A stretch of DNA of 5,935 nucleotides. Origin: Bifidobacterium breve. Lineage in GTDB: Bacteria > Actinomycetota > Acidimicrobiia > IMCC26256. Under the pieces are notes generated by a model, which saw only the letters and a program-made list of their open reading frames with translations, searched no databases and had not been told where the DNA came from. The stretch is taken from the NCBI GenBank assembly GCA_945907055.1, contig CAMDSG010000108.1, forward strand, positions 1 to 5,935, in the 5' to 3' direction. Shown one piece after another: positions 1 through 5,935 of the stretch. The position numbers and the translations under genes were made by a program. Positions within the stretch are counted from its first letter, which is position 1, and the number at the start of each line of letters is the position of its first letter.

Positions 1-780
1 AAGTAATGCCTGCGTATAAGGGTGCTGTGGATTTTCGTAGACATCATCTGCTGGACCCATCTCGACAATCTTCCCGAGGTACATCACAGCGACCGTGTCG
101 CAGATGTGGCGAACCACGGAGAGATCGTGCGCTATGAAGACGTACGCCAAACCGAGTCTCTCCTGGATATCCTCAAGCAAATTCACGACACCAGCCTGAA
201 TGCTTACATCGAGGGCCGAGACGGGTTCGTCAAGAATCAAAAGCGATGGCTCAAGTGCAAGGGCTCTCGCGATCCCGATTCTCTGGCGCTGCCCCCCAGA
301 GAATTCATGCGGGAAACGCGTTGCATGTTCAGGATTCAAGCCCACCAACTCCATTAATGACTTCACCCTTGCATCACCGCCTTGGCTATATCTCGCGTAG
401 ATTCGAAGCGGCTCAGCGATAGTTGAGTGAACACTCATTCGCGGATTCAGTGACGCATAGGGATCTTGGAAAACCATCTGCATTCGCGCCCGAAGTTCTC
501 TAAGTCTTCGTCCGTCAGCCTTCGTAACGTCAACGCCCTCAAACTCAATCGAACCAGAGGTTGCATCGATGAGGCGAGTGAGCATCCGCCCTGTCGTTGA
601 TTTTCCACACCCAGACTCCCCGACGATTCCCAGCGTCTCCCCTGGACTCACTGAGAACGAGACTCCCGAGACGGCCTGAACCGCTCCTGTTCGACGACGA
701 AGGAAGCCGCTGCGAATTGGGAACTCCTTCACTAGGTTCTTGACCTCGAGTATCGGAGTCGGGAGAGTGGATTCGTTCAT
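1..780 (-). CDS. dppF: Peptide ABC transporter ATP-binding protein, DppF/OppF type (C-terminus cut by window edge)
   Basis: Second ATPase of the peptide importer; it should pair with the DppD-type ATPase to hydrolyse ATP on the cytoplasmic face of the permeases. I translated the minus strand by hand from the ATG at 780: 260 codons stay open to the edge. Nucleotide-binding motifs are complete: Walker A GESGCGKST (residues 54-62), Q-loop glutamine 105 in VFQDPYASLNP, signature SGGQRQR (161-167), Walker B LILDEP (181-186), D-loop SALD (188-191) and switch histidine 218. The start of the oligopeptide-type C-terminal region, HPYTQALL (253-260), is the last thing visible. Family members are usually about 320-350 residues, so roughly 60-90 should lie beyond the edge. 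The start is set by a 4-bp ATGA overlap with the upstream ATPase gene; its own ribosome binding site looks weak, which fits coupled translation. Opp versus Dpp, and the substrate, cannot be told apart from this gene. Confidence 0.95.
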   Translation of the reverse strand, partial: MNESTLPTPILEVKNLVKEFPIRSGFLRRRTGAVQAVSGVSFSVSPGETLGIVGESGCGKSTTGRMLTRLIDATSGSIEFEGVDVTKADGRRLRELRARMQMVFQDPYASLNPRMSVHSTIAEPLRIYARYSQGGDARVKSLMELVGLNPEHATRFPHEFSGGQRQRIGIARALALEPSLLILDEPVSALDVSIQAGVVNLLEDIQERLGLAYVFIAHDLSVVRHICDTVAVMYLGKIVEMGPADDVYENPQHPYTQALL

Positions 781-1787
781 GACTTGGTGCCTAGAAGTTT
801 GACTGCTTCGTCCGGGTAGTGGCACGAAGCCATGTGTGATGAACCCAAGTCTCTGAAAATCGGCTTATCGGTGATGCAGCGTTCCTGATCAGATACTGGG
901 CATCGTGGGTGGAAAGCGCATCCGGTCGGAAGGAATACCAGACTCGGGGGCTGCCCATGAATGCGGTAGAGCCGAGAACTGGAGTCGGTGCGCCGGTCGA
1001 GTCTGGGGAGAGACTCAAGCAAGCCGGCGGTATAAGGATGCTTGGGCTCGTAGAAAATCTCATCCACGGTACCGATCTCGGCCTGTCGGCCTGCGTACAT
1101 AACCATCACCCGATCTGCAGTCCCAGCGACGACACCGAGGTCATGCGTTATGAGCATCACCGAGGTATTCGTTCGCTCCTGTATTCGTCGAAAAACATCG
1201 AGAACCTGAGCCTGAATTGTTACGTCAAGAGCTGTGGTCGGTTCGTCCGCAATAAGCACAGATGGATCGTTAGCAAGAGCCATCGCGATCATGGCGCGCT
1301 GGCGCATTCCGCCGGAGTATTCATGAGGGTATTGCCCCGCGCTCTCGCCGGGGTCAGGAATCCCCACGACCTCGAGTAACTCAATCACACGGCCCTTACG
1401 CTCAGACTCCGATGCCCCGTTCTGATGAACTTTGAGTGCCTCAAGAATCTGAGCCCCAACTGTAATTACAGGGTTGAGAGCAGCCAAGGCATCTTGAAAA
1501 ATTACTGAGATCTCTGCTCCGCGAATACTTCGCATTGATTTCTCGGATTTGCCCAGGAGCTCCTCACCTCGAAATTTAATGCTCCCCTCAACCACTGCAT
1601 ACTTCGGGAGTAACCCCATTACCGCCATCGCAGAGACGCTCTTACCTGAACCGCTCTCACCAACAATCCCGAGAGTCTCGCCCTCGTAAAGGTCGTATGT
1701 GACTCCATCGACTGCTCGGACTAATCCGTCAGGCGATGGGAACGAAACGTGGAGATCGAGAACCTGGAGAACCGGAGTCTTCGTCAT
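777..1787 (-). CDS. dppD: Peptide ABC transporter ATP-binding protein, DppD/OppD type
   Basis: First ATPase of the importer, 336 residues, the normal length for DppD/OppD. Motifs in order: Walker A GESGSGKS (43-50), Q-loop Q98 in VIFQDALAALNP, signature SGGMRQR (158-164), Walker B VLIADEP (177-183), D-loop TALD (185-188), switch histidine 215. The C-terminal oligopeptide-type region begins at HPYTAGLLESLPRLD (250-264). It is followed by four cysteines, C290, C296, C304 and C322, in the arrangement C-x5-C-x7-C-x17-C with the FHPRCP motif. In this family these cysteines have been reported to hold an iron-sulphur cluster; here that is inferred from the motif. All catalytic residues are present, so it should be active. 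Start and stop both lie in 4-bp ATGA overlaps with the flanking genes, and a GCGGGA sequence before the ATG can serve as ribosome binding site. It is predicted to be cytoplasmic, docked to the permease pair. Confidence 0.96.
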   Translation of the reverse strand: MTKTPVLQVLDLHVSFPSPDGLVRAVDGVTYDLYEGETLGIVGESGSGKSVSAMAVMGLLPKYAVVEGSIKFRGEELLGKSEKSMRSIRGAEISVIFQDALAALNPVITVGAQILEALKVHQNGASESERKGRVIELLEVVGIPDPGESAGQYPHEYSGGMRQRAMIAMALANDPSVLIADEPTTALDVTIQAQVLDVFRRIQERTNTSVMLITHDLGVVAGTADRVMVMYAGRQAEIGTVDEIFYEPKHPYTAGLLESLPRLDRRTDSSSRLYRIHGQPPSLVFLPTGCAFHPRCPVSDQERCITDKPIFRDLGSSHMASCHYPDEAVKLLGTKS

Positions 1788-2749
1788 CCGTTATTCCCGC
1801 GGGGGTCTAATGCGTCGCGTAGGCCGTCACCTAGAAAATTAACTGCGAGAACAGTGATGAGAATCATCATCCCAGGGAAATATATGAGGTAGGCCTGAGG
1901 AGTCCCCACATACCCACGCGCACTGCTGAGAAGGTTTCCCCAAGAAGTAGCCGGTAACTGCACACCGAAACCAAGATAAGAGAGTGCGGACTCGGTGAGA
2001 ATTGCACCGGCGACTCCTAGAGTGGCGCCAACCAATATCGGACCTAAACAGTTCGGGATTATGTGCCGGAATACGACCCGCATTGGGCTGGCACCGATTG
2101 ATCGTGCCGCCTCGACAAATTCTCGCTCTCGTAGGGCAAGAACCTGGCCGCGAACTACACGCGCCTCCCCCATCCAAAAAAGTGCAGCGAGCGAGAGTGC
2201 GATCACAACCTGAGTCGATCCAAATCCTTGAATAGCGATCGCGAGAACAACTAATTGGGGGATCACCAAAAACAAATCAGTCAGGCGCATAAGTCCTTGG
2301 TCTGCCCATTTTCCAAAATACCCAGATATGGCACCGACGAGCGTTCCAAGCAAGGTGCTTAAGAATGCAACCGTTAGACCTATACGTAGTGATGTGCGAC
2401 CCGCATAGAGGATCTCGCTAAGCATGTCCCGACCAAGCTCATCGGTACCGAACCAATGATTAGCATTCGGACCAACAGCGCCGATTAATAGATCCTGTTC
2501 ATTGGCTGGAAATGGGGCAACGAGATTTGCAGCGAAGCAGGCGAAAATCAAGAGAATTAGAAGGACTAGCGAGAATACTGCGAGTCTGTGTTTAAGGAAA
2601 CGAGATCCAAACAGCTGCCACTGTGAGCGGGGTTTCGGGCCATCTAACGCTCCTATTCCCAGTTCTGCACCGATTGGCATAGAGGGGCTTCCGCCGACGA
2701 GCCCGAGACCCTCTAGCGGCTGGGCTCCCTCACGTGAATCTCTATTCAT
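1784..2749 (-). CDS. dppC: Peptide ABC transporter permease, DppC/OppC type
   Basis: One half of the transmembrane channel, 321 residues. After a soluble, Gly/Pro-rich N-terminal stretch (about 1-45) comes the OppC N-terminal region with the first membrane helix (about 55-78). The conserved HWFGTDELGRDML (98-110) follows, then further hydrophobic segments near 120-145, 158-175, 178-193, 235-257 and 288-306. The EAA loop that contacts the ATPases is EFVEAARSIGASPMRVVFRHIIPN (210-233), interrupted nowhere. The protein ends in GDGLRDALDPR (307-317), the usual C-terminal signature of this family. The chosen ATG overlaps the dppB stop by 4 bp (ATGA), and an AGGGTG sequence lies 8 nt upstream. An internal Met24 is a possible but less likely start, because the overlap pattern is the same at all three B-C-D-F junctions. 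Confidence 0.95.
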   Translation of the reverse strand: MNRDSREGAQPLEGLGLVGGSPSMPIGAELGIGALDGPKPRSQWQLFGSRFLKHRLAVFSLVLLILLIFACFAANLVAPFPANEQDLLIGAVGPNANHWFGTDELGRDMLSEILYAGRTSLRIGLTVAFLSTLLGTLVGAISGYFGKWADQGLMRLTDLFLVIPQLVVLAIAIQGFGSTQVVIALSLAALFWMGEARVVRGQVLALREREFVEAARSIGASPMRVVFRHIIPNCLGPILVGATLGVAGAILTESALSYLGFGVQLPATSWGNLLSSARGYVGTPQAYLIYFPGMMILITVLAVNFLGDGLRDALDPRGNNG

Positions 2750-3714
2750 GCGATACGCACCCTAGGGTCGAGCCAGCCGTAGGCGAGATCAGCAATCAAG
2801 TTAAATAGCAGTACAAAGAATGCAGCGACCACAGTCCAAGAAGTGAGGACTGCAGCATCTCCATTTGTAATTGCTTGAACGAAGATGCGCCCCATTCCTG
2901 GTATCGAGAATATCTGTTCAGTAATCACCAATCCCCCGAACAACAATCCGATATCAAGTGCCATAACTGTGACAACTGGAATCAGTGCGTTACGGAGTGC
3001 GTGCCTAGTAATTACCTGGCGCCTCGGGACACCTTTAGCGCGAGCGGTTCTGATGTAGTCCGAGTTCAATGTGTCGAGCATTGAAGCGCGCTGATACCTA
3101 CTCCAACCAGCAATATTTTGAACAGTGAGTACCAACACGGGTAGGAACAAATGTTGAAGGTAATCAATGTTGAAGCCCGATGCTCCAGTGCTGTGGAGGC
3201 CTACGAAGTAGAAAATAGGTCGCGAGAGATTCAGCCACGCCGTCAGTTGAAAGACAAAGAATTGAATGGCAATAAAGGCGAACCAAAAAGGGGGTATAGA
3301 TATCCCGATGAACGAAACAGTTGTGAATATGTAGTCACCGGCTGAGTACTGCCTTACTGCGCTATACACGCCGATTGCAATAGCCGCGATAATGGAGAGG
3401 ATCACGGCCCAGAGCATGAGCTGCATTGTGTAACTAAGCCCACTGCCCAGCATCGTCGCCACAGGCTGCCGAGTTACCTCACTGGTCCCCATATCGCCTT
3501 GCGCAAAATCCCCAACCCACTTGGCGTACTGAACAGCAATTGGCTTATCAAGGCCGAGCCTCTCGCGTTCTCGCTCGCGCACCTCTTTATCCCTCACTTG
3601 GGACAACCGCGCTGTCGGGTCGAAAGCTATGCGTGTACCGACGAATGCGACAATGGAGGCCAGGAGTAGCACAACAATGGAGTAGAAAAGTCGCCTACCT
3701 AAAAACTGAATCAC
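2746..3714 (-). CDS. dppB: Peptide ABC transporter permease, DppB/OppB type (GTG start)
   Basis: Other half of the channel, 322 residues. The N-terminal membrane helix (about 9-28) opens with the typical FLGRRLFYSIVVLLLAS. A periplasmic-type segment with ERLGLDKPIAVQYAKWVGDFAQGDMGTS (51-78) follows; this GLDKP...Y..W...GD.G pattern is characteristic of DppB/OppB. Further membrane segments lie near 95-119, 129-155, 188-203, 247-268 and 290-311. The EAA loop is SDYIRTARAKGVPRRQVITRHALRNALIP (218-246), and the C-terminus has the conserved GWLDPRVR (313-320). Translation starts at GTG; GAGG five nucleotides upstream supports it. The stop overlaps the dppC start (ATGA). An acidic/basic run RERERER (46-52) is a minor local oddity. 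The gene lies just downstream of a strong hairpin that separates it from the binding-protein gene. Confidence 0.95.
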   Translation of the reverse strand: MIQFLGRRLFYSIVVLLLASIVAFVGTRIAFDPTARLSQVRDKEVRERERERLGLDKPIAVQYAKWVGDFAQGDMGTSEVTRQPVATMLGSGLSYTMQLMLWAVILSIIAAIAIGVYSAVRQYSAGDYIFTTVSFIGISIPPFWFAFIAIQFFVFQLTAWLNLSRPIFYFVGLHSTGASGFNIDYLQHLFLPVLVLTVQNIAGWSRYQRASMLDTLNSDYIRTARAKGVPRRQVITRHALRNALIPVVTVMALDIGLLFGGLVITEQIFSIPGMGRIFVQAITNGDAAVLTSWTVVAAFFVLLFNLIADLAYGWLDPRVRIA

Positions 3715-3724
3715 AGGGGCCTCA
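3715..3724 (-). promoter_or_regulatory. Ribosome binding site of dppB
   Basis: GAGG on the minus strand sits five nucleotides before the GTG start at 3714. It decides in favour of the GTG, which places the first membrane helix at the usual distance from the N-terminus. Confidence 0.6.
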
Positions 3725-3733
3725 CTGCAATAT

Positions 3734-3750
3734 CCATTTGCCAGAAATGG
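3734..3750 (-). other. Small stem-loop overlapping the intercistronic hairpin
   Basis: A perfect 6-bp inverted repeat (CCATTT / AAATGG) with a 5-nt loop. In the transcript its 5' arm shares four bases (CCAU) with the 3' arm of the large hairpin at 3747-3774, so the two cannot both form fully. The large hairpin is far more stable. The small one may be chance, or may form only when the large one is cleaved or opened. Confidence 0.35.
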
Positions 3751-3774
3751 CCCGCCTCAAGAGAGGCGGGCCAT
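3747..3774 (-). terminator. Intercistronic hairpin between binding-protein and permease genes (partial terminator or RNA stabiliser)
   Basis: A perfect 12-bp inverted repeat, ATGGCCCGCCTC and its complement, around a 4-nt loop (TCTT on the transcribed strand). It is GC-rich and very stable. Only a poor U-run (UUUC) follows, so full rho-independent termination is doubtful. The position, 26 bp after the lipoprotein stop and 33 bp before the dppB start, suits a leaky terminator or a structure protecting the 3' end of the binding-protein mRNA. Such structures are known from other importer operons, where the binding protein is made in excess of the permeases. The structure is directly visible; the role is inferred. 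Confidence 0.75.
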
Positions 3775-3799
3775 AACAGTCGAGCATGATTCAATACTC

Positions 3800-5482
3800 T
3801 CAGCCCTTCAGGGTCCAGAGATTCATGTTCCAGAACGGACCCATCGTGGCGTTATCAGCTACCGGGCCGCGTACCGAGTTGCGGTAGATGACGGTATTTG
3901 GCAGAGGGTCTAGCGGGATTGATGTTGCACTTAGACCGATCAATAGGTCAGCCTGCTTAGATATCTCGATCCGTTTTGCGTTACCGATCTCAACATCCAA
4001 CGCCTGGAGAAGATCATCAAGTCCAGAGACATTTGTGCGGGTCCAGTTGTTCCCTGAATTGCCGTTGGCCTCCGTGGGAATATTGACCGAGCAGAAGATG
4101 GAGCAGTTGCCAGGCTCCGGACCAGTTGCAACTTGGGCATAAAGGGCCATTTCATAGTCGCCAGTAGGCCCAGATTCGCCGAATAAAACCCCCGCGTCCT
4201 CAGTCTTAATCTTCATCTCAAAACCTGCGGTCTTGAAGGCTGCCTGGAGAATCTGGGCCGTTAACTCACGCCTCTTATTACCAACCGTGGTCTTGAGCGT
4301 AAAGGATGCCTTTACCCCATCCCTCGCCCAGTAACCATCGCTTCCTTTTGCATAGCCCTGAGATGTCATCAGCTCGGCGACCTTCGCTAGGTCGAGCGTA
4401 TAGCCGCTAAAGCCGGCAGGGTCAGCATATGCAGCGACGATCGGCGGATTGAAGGACTGCCATGCTTTATTCACACCGAGAGGCCCGAATAATCTCTTGA
4501 CGATTGCATCTCGATCGAGCGAGTACGCAATGGCCTTTCGCACTGATTCGTTATCAAAGGGAGGCTTGGAGTTATTTAGCCAAAGAGCCTCGACGGAAGA
4601 AGTATCCGCTGTTGCTTTAATTGTTGCGCCCTCTATACCGCCCTTGACGGCTGGGAACCAATCCGGCTGCGGCTGCGGGTAGAGGAAATCAACCTCTCCT
4701 GCTTTGAACGCCTGAAACTGCGCAGAGGTGTCTGTTATGAAGCGGAAGACAACTTTCTTAATAGATGGTTTCGTTCCCCAGTAATTCTCGTTGGGTACAA
4801 GGGTGATCGATACGCCCTTTTCCCAGCCGGATTTCCCGCCATCTAACTTCCACGGACCGCCTGAGAATGAATATCCATCCTTCATAATCGCATTGCGGTT
4901 CTTGCCCTCAAGAAGGTGCGAAGGCAGTACCCCATATCCGCCGGAGAAGAGGCCCTTCCAGCCTGCGTAGGAGTCTTTGAAACTAACCACCACAGTCTGA
5001 GGGTCAGGCGTTGCGACTGACTCGACATTGGCGTATCCAGTCGTGTCGTAGATATCTTCACCGGACATGATCTGGTCAAACGTATATTTAAAGTCAGCAC
5101 TTGTGATTGCGACGCCATCTGACCAAACAGCGGCGGGGTTTAGTTTGTATGTGATGATCTGCTGTGACCCTGGTGCGACTGTTGCTTCACCGGCAAGCAA
5201 CCCTGTCGGCGCGTATACGTATGCTCCTGAATCACTGTCAGAGGCATAGGTTTCGTAAGGCTGTGGAAGAGTTGTTACGAGAGCGGCATAAGTACCCCAT
5301 GATGCACCGGAGCAGGTTGCGAGCCAATCTAAGCAATCGGGCTCCTGATCGGCTCCTACAACGAGCGTGCCATCAGCGGCGGCGGAATTGCCGTTACTGC
5401 CATTGCTGCCGCATGCTGCGAGCGACATTGAGAGAAGCGCGAATAGGGCGACTGTCGTAACTACGTATTTACGAAGTTTCAT
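3800..5482 (-). CDS. Peptide-type ABC transporter substrate-binding lipoprotein (solute-binding family 5)
   Basis: Extracytoplasmic receptor of the importer, 560 residues, normal for family 5 (DppA/OppA class). The signal peptide is KLRKYVV, then a hydrophobic core (about 8-20) and lipobox LAAC with lipidated Cys24, followed by a Ser/Gly/Asn-rich linker (25-38). The mature domain starts near TLVVGADQEPDCLDW (39-53). Family landmarks are WSDGVAITSADFKYTFDQIM (120-139), the NENYWG...IKKVVFRFITDTSAQFQAFKAGEVDF region (231-266) and KPPFDNESVRKAIAYSLDRDAIV (306-328). Four further cysteines form close pairs (C50/C57, C460/C464) and could make disulphides. GGAGG eight nucleotides before the ATG is a strong ribosome binding site. 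The gene is first in the importer set and is separated from dppB by a hairpin. Family 5 proteins bind peptides, but also nickel, glycans or other small molecules, so the ligand is not settled; the two adjacent DppD/DppF-type ATPases favour a peptide. Confidence 0.95.
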   Translation of the reverse strand: MKLRKYVVTTVALFALLSMSLAACGSNGSNGNSAAADGTLVVGADQEPDCLDWLATCSGASWGTYAALVTTLPQPYETYASDSDSGAYVYAPTGLLAGEATVAPGSQQIITYKLNPAAVWSDGVAITSADFKYTFDQIMSGEDIYDTTGYANVESVATPDPQTVVVSFKDSYAGWKGLFSGGYGVLPSHLLEGKNRNAIMKDGYSFSGGPWKLDGGKSGWEKGVSITLVPNENYWGTKPSIKKVVFRFITDTSAQFQAFKAGEVDFLYPQPQPDWFPAVKGGIEGATIKATADTSSVEALWLNNSKPPFDNESVRKAIAYSLDRDAIVKRLFGPLGVNKAWQSFNPPIVAAYADPAGFSGYTLDLAKVAELMTSQGYAKGSDGYWARDGVKASFTLKTTVGNKRRELTAQILQAAFKTAGFEMKIKTEDAGVLFGESGPTGDYEMALYAQVATGPEPGNCSIFCSVNIPTEANGNSGNNWTRTNVSGLDDLLQALDVEIGNAKRIEISKQADLLIGLSATSIPLDPLPNTVIYRNSVRGPVADNATMGPFWNMNLWTLKG

Positions 5483-5490
5483 TCTCTAGA

Positions 5491-5496
5491 CCTCCG
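5491..5496 (-). promoter_or_regulatory. Strong ribosome binding site of the binding-protein gene
   Basis: CGGAGG on the minus strand, eight nucleotides before the ATG at 5482, is the best Shine-Dalgarno match in the window. It suggests that the binding protein is translated more strongly than the permeases and ATPases behind it. Confidence 0.75.
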
Positions 5497-5512
5497 GAGG
5501 GGATTTGGCTAT

Positions 5513-5558
5513 GCCTAACCCTAGGGTCTAGCGAGACAGAATCAGGTGACCCTTAGGC
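5513..5558 (-). other. Bulged inverted repeat across the secG/binding-protein junction
   Basis: The arm GACCC-TTAGGC (5548-5558) pairs with GCCTAA...GGGTC (5513-5518 and 5524-5528). This gives 11 bp with a 5-nt bulge (5519-5523) and a 19-nt loop. It covers the secG stop codon and most of the 59-bp gap. No U-run follows, so it is not a standard terminator; it could be an mRNA structure or an operator. I saw no convincing -35/-10 pair in this gap, so it remains open whether the importer has its own promoter or is read through from secG. Confidence 0.35.
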
Positions 5559-5775
5559 CTAAGAGAATCACCGAGATAAAGAAGATGAGAGCAGCGATCA
5601 CTGTAAGGCGGTCAAGGTTTCGCTCTACAACGGTGCTCCCAGCCATTGAACCACCTAGCTGACCCCCACCGAACATGTCAGAAAGACCGCCACCGCGACC
5701 AGCGTGGAGGAGGATCAAAAGGATGAGCGTGAGCGCCATGGCTACGCATACAACGAGAATTATTGAGGTAAGCAC
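5542..5775 (-). CDS. secG: Preprotein translocase subunit SecG (GTG start)
   Basis: Small membrane subunit of the SecYEG translocon, which helps SecA-driven protein export. It has 77 residues, the usual actinobacterial length. Two membrane helices (about 4-24 and 57-76) flank a cytoplasmic loop with the hallmark GRGGGLSDMFGGG (26-38), followed by GSTVVERNLDRLT (46-58). The GTG start at 5775 is fixed by an in-frame TAA only four codons upstream (5785-5787) and by GGGAG just before it. The next in-frame ATG (Met13) would cut into the first helix. An ATG two bases upstream is in another frame and closes after five codons. The gene probably belongs with the upstream tpiA rather than functionally with the importer, although the exported lipoprotein downstream does use the Sec pathway. 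Confidence 0.96.
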   Translation of the reverse strand: MLTSIILVVCVAMALTLILLILLHAGRGGGLSDMFGGGQLGGSMAGSTVVERNLDRLTVIAALIFFISVILLGLRVT

Positions 5776-5917
5776 ATTTCTCCCTTAGCGGACGGGCGTG
5801 AAACTACCACGCAGAATGCTCGAGTCGGCGAGTCCTGCGTGAAAAACACTGCGTACTGAGCCTCGAATCACCCTTTGCTCGCTACAGCACTAACCAACTG
5901 GCCTCGACAAGCCGTAT
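5776..5917 (-). other. Spacer between probable tpiA and secG
   Basis: About 140 bp without an open frame of note on either strand. It holds a 7-bp inverted repeat, CACGCAG (5808-5814) with CTGCGTG (5835-5841), around a 20-nt loop. It also holds two copies of GCGTGAAA (5796-5803 approximately, and 5837-5844). No -35/-10 pair convinced me. The length leaves room for a secG promoter, but none can be assigned. Confidence 0.4.
5780..5786 (-). promoter_or_regulatory. Ribosome binding site of secG
   Basis: AAGGGAG on the minus strand ends four nucleotides before the GTG at 5775. The spacing is slightly short but usable, and there is no other in-frame start upstream. Confidence 0.6.
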
Positions 5918-5935
5918 TTAGCCAAATCTCACAAT
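5918..5935 (-). CDS. tpiA: Probable C-terminal end of triosephosphate isomerase (five codons only)
   Basis: The minus-strand frame at the right edge reads I-V-R-F-G and then TAA (5918-5920). Many actinobacterial triosephosphate isomerases end in a similar ...F-x-x-IVRF segment, and tpiA commonly sits directly upstream of secG in this phylum. Five residues are too few for identification, so the call rests mostly on gene order. The competing frame (C-E-I-W...ASKG, stop near 5870) does not resemble the end of a protein I recognise. Confidence 0.4.
   Translation of the reverse strand: MVRFG

Noticed and set aside
22..400. Two plus-strand open frames of 111 and 66 codons at the left edge
   Set aside because: They are antisense to the DppF-type ATPase, whose motifs are all intact in the minus-strand reading.
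909..1379. 156-codon open frame on the plus strand
   Set aside because: It lies wholly antisense to the well-supported DppD-type ATPase gene. Its translation has no recognisable domain, and there is no sign of its own expression signals.
5164..5460. 98-codon plus-strand open frame
   Set aside because: It is antisense to the signal peptide and N-terminal domain of the binding lipoprotein, and its Arg/Leu-rich translation is typical of a shadow frame.
5760..5777. Five-codon ATG frame overlapping the secG start as a possible leader peptide
   Set aside because: ATG-TGC-TTA-CCT-CAA-TAA is too short to judge, and the overlap with the GTG start is easily chance.
5808..5841. 7-bp inverted repeat in the tpiA-secG spacer as a terminator
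   Set aside because: The loop is 20 nt, and on the transcribed strand the T-run precedes the stem instead of following it.
5776..5917. Promoter upstream of secG
   Set aside because: The best pair tried (TTGTCG with CTGTAG at 17-nt spacing) has a -10 almost without consensus bases.
1..5935. CRISPR array, insertion sequence, tRNA or phage remnants
   Set aside because: I saw no spaced repeats, terminal inverted repeats with a transposase, cloverleaf-like sequence or phage-type genes; the window is almost fully occupied by the secG and importer genes.

Overview
The window reads as ordinary chromosomal DNA from an actinobacterium of moderate GC (about half, judged by eye, not computed). The evidence is a SecG with the Gly-rich loop and STVVERNLDRLT segment typical of actinobacterial SecG, and a trace next to it of what looks like the end of triosephosphate isomerase (tpiA). 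tpiA followed by secG is a common actinobacterial order. The genus cannot be fixed from the sequence; a planktonic, mid-GC actinobacterium would fit, but that is inference.

Everything is on the minus strand, so transcription runs from high to low coordinates. From the right edge: the last few codons of a probable tpiA (5918-5935); a spacer of about 140 bp with no convincing promoter; secG (5542-5775); a 59-bp gap with small palindromes and a strong ribosome binding site; then a complete-looking peptide-type ABC importer. The importer has a family 5 substrate-binding lipoprotein (3800-5482), an intercistronic gap with a perfect 12-bp hairpin (3747-3774), two permeases of the DppB and DppC types (2746-3714 and 1784-2749), and two ATPases of the DppD and DppF types (777-1787 and 1-780). 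The DppF gene runs off the left edge, with 260 codons visible.

The genes work as one machine. The lipoprotein captures a peptide-like ligand outside the membrane, the two permeases form the channel, and the two ATPases drive transport. The four genes B, C, D and F are joined by three identical 4-bp ATGA stop/start overlaps, which points to translational coupling. The hairpin between the binding protein and the permeases is where expression is usually tuned so that the binding protein is made in excess.

I found no undescribed system. The second-look points are modest: the intercistronic hairpin and a smaller stem competing with it, a palindrome found twice in the operon, the structured secG/binding-protein junction, four cysteines in the DppD-type ATPase that match a reported iron-sulphur site, and two cysteine pairs in the binding protein.
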